Shown here: positions 1-5,541 of the stretch, piece by piece
Position numbering within the stretch: the first letter of the stretch is position 1
Layout of the letters: every line of letters begins with the position of its first letter
Assembly (NCBI GenBank): GCA_002504905.1
Contig: DATY01000011.1
Coordinates: 1 to 5,541, forward strand
DNA: 5,541 nucleotides
Reading direction: 5' to 3'
Source of the DNA: Euryarchaeota archaeon UBA605
Lineage (GTDB): Archaea; Thermoplasmatota; Poseidoniia; Poseidoniales; Thalassarchaeaceae
Translations under genes and position numbers: made by a program
Notes under the pieces: model-generated
Seen by the model: the letters and a program-made list of their open reading frames with translations, nothing else
Told to the model about the DNA's origin: nothing
Database searches by the model: none

Positions 1-1128
1 GACGTCACACAAGATGACGTAGATGCTAGCTATGATGAAGGATACGCACAGGGAGTTGCAGATACAACACCTGTAAGTACTCTAGACACAATTGTGGAAC
101 GCGGTTCCATGAAATGTGGCGTTAAGGAGTCCCAATATGGAATGGGTTACTTGGATGCTACAACAGGAGTTCGCTCTGGTCTAGACATTGCTTACTGTAG
201 AGCTGTTGCTGCTGCTATAGGCCTTGATCCAGATACAGGAGTTGAATACATCCCTGCTTCAGGCTCGGACAGATTCGATAAACTATCATCTGGAACAATC
301 GACGTTCTAATCCGTACCACAACTTGGACAACAAGCCGTGATGCAGATCTAAACGCTGATTTCGCTGGTATGAACTTCTTCGATGGACAAGGTATTTTGG
401 TCCGTGAAGACGCTTTCGCTGCTGCAGAGGCAGGTAACTCAGCTGCTGGATTAGATGGTGCAAACATCTGTGTTGGTGTTGGTACTACTACTGAAGGAAA
501 CATGCAAGACTGGTTCTCTTCCCGTAATATCGAATTCACATCTGTAGGTACAGCTGACGCTGCTGAAGCAACTGACAAACTAATTTCAGGAGAGTGCGAT
601 GCATTCACTGGTGATATGTCTGCAATGGTTGCTAAGAAGTGGGCATTAGATAATGATGGTTCTATTGAAGGCGGCACATGGATCGCTTCTGAACTTCTAT
701 CCAAGGAGCCTCTAGGGGCTGCTACACGTGACGGCGATTCTGATTTCAAGGACGTTGTTGCATGGGTATGGTATGGAATGGTTACTGCTGAAGAAATGGG
801 TGTAACTGCAGCTAACGCTGCTGCTATGGCAGAATCTGCTTGTGCACTTAACGAAGGTGGAGCTACAACAGACCCAGGTATGTGCAGATTATTAACATCT
901 GATCTAGGTCTAGGTACAACTGATAACCCAGTAGCAGGAACATGGATGCAAGCAGTATTAGCTGCATCTGGTAACTATGGTGAAGCATATGATGACGCAT
1001 TCTGCGACGGTTCATATGATGGAACAAGTGGTTCAGATGCTATGACTGGATGCTTGATCTCAAGATCCGGAACTGCTAACGCTCTCGTATCAGAGGGTGG
1101 ACTTCAGTTCGCACCTCCAATGCGTTAA
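1..1128 (+). CDS. aapJ: General L-amino-acid ABC transporter substrate-binding protein, AapJ-like (5' end cut by window)
   Basis: Extracytoplasmic solute-binding protein that captures L-amino acids and presents them to the permeases encoded downstream. The frame is open from base 1, so the gene starts outside the window. A GTG at 94 is internal: the residues before it (TLDTIV) already belong to the family's TLDxVxxRGxxxCGV opening. Residues are counted from base 1. 1-24 is an Asp/Glu-rich linker; about 25-375 is the periplasmic-binding-protein fold. AapJ hallmarks are CGV (39-41), YCRAVAAA (65-72), RTTTWTTSRD (105-114), FFDGQG, CVGVGTTTE, CDAFTGD, SKEPLG and a C-terminal GGLQFAPPMR. By family knowledge, Arg105 and the GTTTE loop probably contact the amino-acid backbone of the ligand. 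Eight cysteines are visible. All 11 Phe codons from residue 32 on are TTC and 10 of 12 Asn codons are AAC, which suggests high expression. The exact ligand range cannot be read from sequence. Confidence 0.95.
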   Translation, partial: DVTQDDVDASYDEGYAQGVADTTPVSTLDTIVERGSMKCGVKESQYGMGYLDATTGVRSGLDIAYCRAVAAAIGLDPDTGVEYIPASGSDRFDKLSSGTIDVLIRTTTWTTSRDADLNADFAGMNFFDGQGILVREDAFAAAEAGNSAAGLDGANICVGVGTTTEGNMQDWFSSRNIEFTSVGTADAAEATDKLISGECDAFTGDMSAMVAKKWALDNDGSIEGGTWIASELLSKEPLGAATRDGDSDFKDVVAWVWYGMVTAEEMGVTAANAAAMAESACALNEGGATTDPGMCRLLTSDLGLGTTDNPVAGTWMQAVLAASGNYGEAYDDAFCDGSYDGTSGSDAMTGCLISRSGTANALVSEGGLQFAPPMR

Positions 1129-1163
1129 TCAGGTAACTGAATAACTCAGACGGAATTACGAAA

Positions 1164-1204
1164 ACCTCTGGAGGGGGGTAAACTCCTCCAGAGGTCTATT
1201 TTTT
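1164..1204 (+). terminator. Hairpin plus T-run between binding-protein and permease genes
   Basis: A perfect 11-bp inverted repeat (1164-1174 with 1185-1195, ACCTCTGGAGG and its complement) extends inward by a G-T pair and a G-C pair to 13 bp around a 6-base GGTAAA loop. TCTA and six T's (1199-1204) follow. This is the form of an intrinsic terminator. Because permease 1 starts only 17 bases after the T-run and no clear promoter is seen between, the hairpin probably acts as a partial terminator or mRNA 3'-end stabiliser. Either would leave the binding-protein message in excess over read-through transcript for the membrane genes. If the host is an archaeon, the T-run alone may terminate and the hairpin may mainly protect the RNA end. 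Confidence 0.85.
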
Positions 1205-1210
1205 GTATTC

Positions 1211-1215
1211 GGTGA
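1211..1215 (+). promoter_or_regulatory. Ribosome-binding site GGTGA deciding the permease 1 start
   Basis: GGTGA is complementary to the UCACC of the 16S rRNA 3' tail and lies 5 bases before the ATG at 1221. It selects that ATG over the in-frame TTG at 1203, which lies inside the terminator T-run, and the in-frame GTG at 1212, which overlaps the site itself. Confidence 0.65.
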
Positions 1216-1220
1216 AATTT

Positions 1221-3482
1221 ATGAATTATTCTTTTTTTGACCCTCGCCGATATAATTACTTTTTAATAATCGGGTTGATATTTTTTTGGTTTTATTCTAA
1301 TAAGTTCCTGGCCTTTTCTGTAGATTATGTCACACAAATGTCTCGTGACTTGTCTTTTGGAGGAGTTCAGCAGAATATCGCATACTATTCTATTGAGAGT
1401 TTAATTTTGCTGGTAGGTGGTTTTCTATTAATTTCGTATCTACTAGTTCAAAATGAATTTTCTAATCTTTTCAATGAACCAAGAAAGTTTGAAAATCCCC
1501 CTACTATGCTTGTATTTAACTTATTTACAATAAAAATCCCCAAAATAGTTACTGATTTAATGCAGAATATGTACTTATGGATTGTGTTATTTGGTCTTCT
1601 GAGTATTTTTGAAAATGGTTCATATTCTGTACTTTCTATTTTTACTGCACTACTGAAGGGGTCCTCATTCGGACTCTTTTGCGGATTATTTGTTGGGTTC
1701 TTAATTAGGGGATATTATTCTTCATTATTCGCTATGGTAATGTTTGTTTTATCTTATTTCTCAGTCCCTATGTTAGAATTATCAACTTCTGGAATAATGT
1801 TTTTCTTAATCGGTGGTTCTGTTTTAACTTCATTTTTACTAATTCAAGATAATATTGCTAACATATTTACAAAAGATTTTGTCAATGATTTCAGATCATT
1901 TCAAACACATATGGGCGAATACATATCGATAATTTCAATAGTTTTCTTTGCAATTTTAGTATTCAACATCTCTATGTTACCTATATTGTCTGATAATTTA
2001 ATCCCTATCCTCTCTCTTATTCTTTTGATTAATGTCACTTATTGGTGGATTAATTTATCTCAAGAACAATTCAAACCTTCAGTTCAACAACATCGTAGTG
2101 CTGCTATTGTATTTATGATATTACTACCTTTACTTTTGTATCTATTATTACGTTTCTTATTTTTACTCAATCATCCAGATACTGTGATGAGGAATAGATG
2201 GGAATTAGCATATGACTTCATGACTCAAGGTAACACATTCAGAGTGAACACTTGGCCTTTTGAGGTTGAACCCGGGGCAGATTCACGATGGCTTTTCTAT
2301 AAGGCCGCCATAATTAACTCTGCTCGAGTAACTCTTCTTAGTATATTTTTATGTACAATTCTCGGAATTATTGTGGGTGTCACACGACTTTCATCAAACA
2401 AATTGGCTTCAACATTAGCCACTGTTTATGTTGAAATTTTCCGTAATCTTCCTTTAGCAGTTTTACTTTTCCTAATAGCCACTCAAATGGGGCATAAGCT
2501 TCCGTTATTTTCAGAAGAAAAAGAGATTTTCGGCCTTATTTATTATAGCAATCAAGGCATATGGTTTACTACTGTAGCCGAACACTCTAGAATATTTGTT
2601 GGTTTGATTCTTCTCGGTTTAGTCAAGATAATCATGCGTCAAATGTCAAGAGTAGAACCTCGTAAAGTAGACGACTCTAGGAGGAATTTAATCCAGCGAC
2701 CATTCCATGTTCTCGGTTGGAAATTTGAGGCTCTAGTTTCCGATTTATTAGTATTAATCTCAATTGTTGTTTTTGCAGTAATGTCATACCCATTTTTTAC
2801 TACCGCTTCAGGAGGTCTAAGTTGTATCATCGGGGTGTTAATCCTGATCTACTCTCTATTAGCTTTCACTAATGTTGATGATTCGGGAATTAATGAGATG
2901 GTTATTGATGACTCTGAAAAAGGATTACGTAGGTCATTTACAATTTGGACTCTTTCAGTAGCAGTAGCAATAGGTATTGCGGTTTCAGCAGGCTTTTCTC
3001 ATCCAGAATTACTCAAACCATCTCTCACATCCTCTGGTTCATGGCGCTTCGCAGAAGGTAAAGGATTCGAGATAACACCTGCATTTACTGCAATGATAGT
3101 TGGCCTAACTCTATTCACAGCATCAGTAGTTGCCGAGATTGTCCGTGGTAGTATTCAGGCATTGCCAAGAGGTCAAGTAGAGGCTGCTATTTCACTTGGC
3201 CTAAATCCATTCCAAAGATTACGATTGGTGATTCTACCTCAGGCTCTTAGGAGCATGATTCCATTACTAAATAATCAATTCATGAATGTATGGAAGAATT
3301 CTAGTTTAGCGATCATTGTTGCATATAATGATATATTCTATCAATTCTTAGTTATGGCCAATAATGTTGGTAAATTAATTCCTTTATTCCTCCTCCTCCT
3401 AGTAACCTATCAGTTTGGTAGTCTAATGATTTCTGCTGTAATGAATTGGTTTAATGCCAGAGTAACGAGTGTGAAAATATGA
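1221..3482 (+). CDS. aapQ: General L-amino-acid ABC transporter permease 1, AapQ-like, with long membrane N-terminal extension
   Basis: Membrane subunit forming half of the amino-acid channel. From the ATG at 1221 it is 753 residues, against roughly 400 for typical AapQ. Residues about 1-290 are a hydrophobic extension with about eight likely membrane segments (near 11-33, 57-76, 117-131, 138-163, 166-184, 188-208, 233-256 and 258-276) that I cannot assign to a known domain. From about 293 the AapQ pattern begins: a membrane segment, an outer loop ending near 358, then NSARVTLLSIFLCTILG, the helix with YVEIFRNLPLAVLLF (403-417), a split in the permease domain (about 420-616), then FTASVVAEIVRGSIQALPRG. 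The EAA coupling loop is complete (E654-A-A, G660, I671, L672-P673) and is followed by WKNSSLA, as in the family. The split region holds additional membrane segments near 503-523 and 532-549. The C-terminus MNWFNARV matches AapQ MNWYNRR-type ends. Codons are AT-rich. The stop overlaps the next start by 4 bases. Confidence 0.92.
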   Translation: MNYSFFDPRRYNYFLIIGLIFFWFYSNKFLAFSVDYVTQMSRDLSFGGVQQNIAYYSIESLILLVGGFLLISYLLVQNEFSNLFNEPRKFENPPTMLVFNLFTIKIPKIVTDLMQNMYLWIVLFGLLSIFENGSYSVLSIFTALLKGSSFGLFCGLFVGFLIRGYYSSLFAMVMFVLSYFSVPMLELSTSGIMFFLIGGSVLTSFLLIQDNIANIFTKDFVNDFRSFQTHMGEYISIISIVFFAILVFNISMLPILSDNLIPILSLILLINVTYWWINLSQEQFKPSVQQHRSAAIVFMILLPLLLYLLLRFLFLLNHPDTVMRNRWELAYDFMTQGNTFRVNTWPFEVEPGADSRWLFYKAAIINSARVTLLSIFLCTILGIIVGVTRLSSNKLASTLATVYVEIFRNLPLAVLLFLIATQMGHKLPLFSEEKEIFGLIYYSNQGIWFTTVAEHSRIFVGLILLGLVKIIMRQMSRVEPRKVDDSRRNLIQRPFHVLGWKFEALVSDLLVLISIVVFAVMSYPFFTTASGGLSCIIGVLILIYSLLAFTNVDDSGINEMVIDDSEKGLRRSFTIWTLSVAVAIGIAVSAGFSHPELLKPSLTSSGSWRFAEGKGFEITPAFTAMIVGLTLFTASVVAEIVRGSIQALPRGQVEAAISLGLNPFQRLRLVILPQALRSMIPLLNNQFMNVWKNSSLAIIVAYNDIFYQFLVMANNVGKLIPLFLLLLVTYQFGSLMISAVMNWFNARVTSVKI

Positions 3483-5005
3483 TTGAAGGAAAAATACTTG
3501 AAATAGAGGAGTCGATTATTGGCAAATCTAGTTCTCCTTGGGCACAGGGGAGTAATAATAGCACCTTTTCATATATTGCAATAGGTATTTCTTGGATTTT
3601 CTCTTACTGGGCTTTTGTTAATATTATAATGGACGAAGGGATTTCAATCAAAGTAATAATTTTTGCTATTTCAGTTTTCTTGGCCACTTTCTTGGCAGTC
3701 TATATGACCACTGCTTCAATCCTAAAATTAACTTTTAGAAAAAACCTATACACTGCTTTACTTGGCATCATAAGCTCATGGATAATTTATCTTGTAGTTT
3801 CTGGTTTCGGGCATTTCGCATTAATTGATGCAGATTGGGAAGTAGTTTGGGCAAACCGTGTTCTTGTTATTGTGGGGCAATTAATGACAGAGAGTTTGAC
3901 TCAGTCATATTTACCTAATCAAAGTTGGAGATTATGGTCCGTTCTTTACCTAACCTTTGCAATCATATCTGCCGCATACGGAACCACTGGCGAAAAACCG
4001 TATAAGTTTCTAATTCCATTCACGGTGTTTTGTGGTATTTTAACATATATCGCTTGGAATCCTACAGCAATTAATTACAACTCTGATGAACCTGTTATGA
4101 AGTTGATTGGTGCGACAATATTATCTTATATCACATTTGGATTATCATATTATTATTGTTCCATAAATGAAGAATATAAAGCAAATAAGCTAAGATCATA
4201 TTTGGCATTAAGTTCAGTCTTCGTATTCTTCTTTGCAGTATTCATAATGAATCCTCCCGAGGCAGTTCAAGAGTTATGCGCTGATGTCTTTGGAATCTCT
4301 TCTTCAGAAAATATCCAATTGACTCGATGTGGGGGTGTTGAAGCATCTCAATGGGGAGGTATCTTCGTCAACTTAATTGTAGCAACTGCTGGCTGTGTTC
4401 TTGGTTTTGGTGTGGGGGTAGTTCTAGCATTCGGGAGACAAAGTGACTTACCATTCTTCAAGTATCCTTCAGTTGCATTGATTGAGACAGTTCGGTCAGG
4501 GCCATTGATTTGCTGGCTTTATTTTGCTGTTTTCTTACTTCCAGATATTATTGATCCATTCATGGATCTAGAAGACATCATGCGTATGTTACTAATTTTC
4601 GGTCTGTTTGGTGGATGTTATATTGCTGAAGTTTTACGAGGTGGATTACAAGCAGTAGACAGTGGCCAAAAAGAAGCAGCATTAGCACTAGGCCTATCTC
4701 CAATGCAAACTAAACTACAGGTCGAATTACCAAATGCAGTACGGACTACTCTGCCATCAATAGTCAGTGTATTCATTGGTCTTTGGAAAGATACAACTTT
4801 ACTATTCATCATTAATATCTTAGATTTCTTCAAGTTAGCTAAAGATTTACCCAATACCTCTCCTGGTTACCTGGGAGACTTCTTGGAACCGCTGTATGTA
4901 ACGGCATTAGTTTTCTGGATATTCGCATTCTACCTTTCTAGAATCTCAATGAGGATTGAGAAAGGATTAGGTCTAACAAACGAAGGAGGAGGAGAAGCAG
5001 CATGA
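3479..5005 (+). CDS. aapM: General L-amino-acid ABC transporter permease 2, AapM-like
   Basis: Second membrane half of the importer, 508 residues against about 380-400 for typical AapM. Two extra N-terminal membrane segments (about 30-50 and 56-76) come first. Then, from about 86, the AapM-type N-terminal region follows: a segment near 90-113, LIDADWEVVWANR (116-128), and P..SWRLW (146-153). Further segments lie near 151-167, 177-193, 207-227 and 239-257. The permease core begins at QWGGIFVNLIV (291-301) and includes LAFGRQSDLP, IETVRSGPLICWLYF, GGCYIAEVLRGGLQAVDSGQ, the EAA loop (E399-A-A, G405, L417-P418) and FIGLWKDTTLLFII, all AapM signatures. Cys267 and Cys284 flank the loop before the core. 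The ATG lies in an ATGA overlap with the upstream stop and has only a weak ribosome-binding site (GTGTGA), so translational coupling is likely. The C-terminal codons GGA-GGA-GGA-GAA also form the next gene's ribosome-binding site. Confidence 0.94.
   Translation: MIEGKILEIEESIIGKSSSPWAQGSNNSTFSYIAIGISWIFSYWAFVNIIMDEGISIKVIIFAISVFLATFLAVYMTTASILKLTFRKNLYTALLGIISSWIIYLVVSGFGHFALIDADWEVVWANRVLVIVGQLMTESLTQSYLPNQSWRLWSVLYLTFAIISAAYGTTGEKPYKFLIPFTVFCGILTYIAWNPTAINYNSDEPVMKLIGATILSYITFGLSYYYCSINEEYKANKLRSYLALSSVFVFFFAVFIMNPPEAVQELCADVFGISSSENIQLTRCGGVEASQWGGIFVNLIVATAGCVLGFGVGVVLAFGRQSDLPFFKYPSVALIETVRSGPLICWLYFAVFLLPDIIDPFMDLEDIMRMLLIFGLFGGCYIAEVLRGGLQAVDSGQKEAALALGLSPMQTKLQVELPNAVRTTLPSIVSVFIGLWKDTTLLFIINILDFFKLAKDLPNTSPGYLGDFLEPLYVTALVFWIFAFYLSRISMRIEKGLGLTNEGGGEAA
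4985..4994 (+). promoter_or_regulatory. Strong ribosome-binding site for the ATPase gene
   Basis: GGAGGAGGAG lies 7 bases before the ATG at 5002, inside the last codons of permease 2. It is far stronger than the site before permease 2. This fits the need for two ATPase copies per transporter if AapP works as a homodimer. Confidence 0.8.
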
Positions 5006-5541
5006 GTGAAGAAGTAATAATAGAAACTAAAGGTGTAAAAGTCAATTTTGGTGATTTTTGGGCACTAAAGGGAATCGATATGAAGGTTAATAGAGGAGAA
5101 ATAATTGTGGTTCTTGGGCCATCTGGTTCAGGTAAATCAACATTCATCAGAACATTGAATAGGCTACAACCTCATAGTGCTGGGACAGTATCTATTGATG
5201 GCATTAATATCGACGAGGATACTACTGTTGCAGATCTTAAGAAAGTTAGAGCGGAAGTAGGATTTGTATTCCAGCAGTTCAATTTGTTCCCTCATTTGAC
5301 AATAATGGAAAATATTACATTAGCTCCCATGAAAGTTAAGGGTGCATCAAAGCGAGAGGCAGAAGCAAAGGCTCTGGAGTTATTAGAGCGAGTAGGAATA
5401 CCTGAGCAAGCGTACAAATATCCAAGTGAACTTTCTGGAGGGCAGCAGCAGCGTGTCGCTATCGCTAGGGCATTAGCAATGGATCCTAAAATTATGTTAT
5501 TCGATGAACCAACTTCTGCTTTAGATCCTGAAATGATTAAA
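5002..5541 (+). CDS. aapP: General L-amino-acid ABC transporter ATP-binding protein, AapP-like (3' end cut by window)
   Basis: Cytoplasmic ATPase that powers the importer. 180 residues are visible of a family that is usually about 240-260 long. Visible motifs in order: A-loop aromatic region NFGDFWALKG (15-24), Walker A GPSGSGKST (39-47), Q-loop VFQQFNLFPH (89-98, with Gln91/Gln92), ABC signature LSGGQ (144-148) followed by QQRVAIARAL, Walker B IMLFDEP (164-170, catalytic Glu169) and D-loop SALD (172-175). The frame then leaves the window, so the H-loop histidine and C-terminus are not seen. FNLFPHLT, ENITLAP and SALDPEMIK are typical of the polar amino acid subfamily (AapP/GlnQ/HisP), and the position after aapJQM makes AapP the best name. 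The start ATG overlaps the upstream stop as ATGA and has a strong ribosome-binding site. All catalytic residues visible are intact. Confidence 0.96.
   Translation, partial: MSEEVIIETKGVKVNFGDFWALKGIDMKVNRGEIIVVLGPSGSGKSTFIRTLNRLQPHSAGTVSIDGINIDEDTTVADLKKVRAEVGFVFQQFNLFPHLTIMENITLAPMKVKGASKREAEAKALELLERVGIPEQAYKYPSELSGGQQQRVAIARALAMDPKIMLFDEPTSALDPEMIK

Noticed and set aside
94..96. GTG as the start of the binding-protein gene
   Set aside because: The frame is open upstream to base 1, and family sequence (TLDTIV) precedes this codon. Starting here would remove the export signal.
192..749. 185-residue open frame on the minus strand
   Set aside because: It lies fully inside the binding-protein gene. 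The product is low-complexity Ser/Ala/Pro-rich with no recognisable motif, so it is a codon-bias shadow.
1136..1150. Short inverted repeat CTGA...TCAG after the binding-protein stop
   Set aside because: A 4-bp stem is expected by chance and has no T-run or other context.
1203..1220. Longer permease 1 reading frame starting at the TTG at 1203
   Set aside because: The TTG lies in the terminator T-run with no ribosome-binding site. The ATG at 1221 has GGTGA 5 bases upstream.
1221..3482. Permease 1 as two genes wrongly fused, a membrane protein plus AapQ
   Set aside because: The frame is continuous with no stop. I saw no clear ribosome-binding site plus start near residue 290, and the junction lies within a hydrophobic, in-frame stretch. 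A single long protein is the simpler reading.
4618..5147. Minus-strand open frames at 4618-4854 and 4938-5147
   Set aside because: They are antisense to conserved EAA-loop and Walker A coding sequence and have no recognisable protein features.

Overview
The window holds most of one operon, all on the + strand. It encodes a general L-amino-acid ABC importer of the Aap type (polar amino acid transporter family) in the classic order aapJ-aapQ-aapM-aapP: a substrate-binding protein, two permeases and an ATPase. Both ends are cut. The binding protein is already open at base 1, so its signal peptide or membrane anchor is missing. The ATPase runs off the right edge just after its D-loop.

Layout: 1-1128 is the binding protein. 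1129-1220 is a 92-base gap with a strong hairpin followed by a T-run, then a short GGTGA ribosome-binding site. 1221-3482 is permease 1 (AapQ-like, unusually long). 3479-5005 is permease 2 (AapM-like). 5002-5541 is the ATPase (AapP-like). The last three genes are joined by two 4-base ATGA stop/start overlaps. No RNA genes, CRISPR, insertion sequences or attachment sites are visible, and there is no gene-free stretch longer than 92 bases.

How it works: the binding protein captures amino acids outside the membrane and delivers them to the AapQ-AapM heterodimer. ATP hydrolysis by an AapP dimer, coupled through the EAA loops of both permeases, drives import. The hairpin after the binding-protein gene, together with that gene's much more biased codon use, suggests the usual design: much binding protein and less of the membrane/ATPase complex.

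The transporter type is well known. What stands out is the architecture of permease 1. At about 753 residues it is nearly twice the usual AapQ length. A hydrophobic N-terminal extension of about 290 residues carries roughly eight additional membrane segments and a candidate internal repeat, and a further predicted membrane pair is inserted in the middle of the permease domain. Permease 2 also has a smaller N-terminal membrane extension.

Organism: not identifiable with certainty. AT-rich membrane genes, an acidic binding protein with an Asp/Glu-rich linker and SD sites of GGTGA and GGAGG type would fit an uncultured marine prokaryote, for example Marine Group II archaea. The hairpin-plus-T-run terminator would be equally at home in a bacterium.
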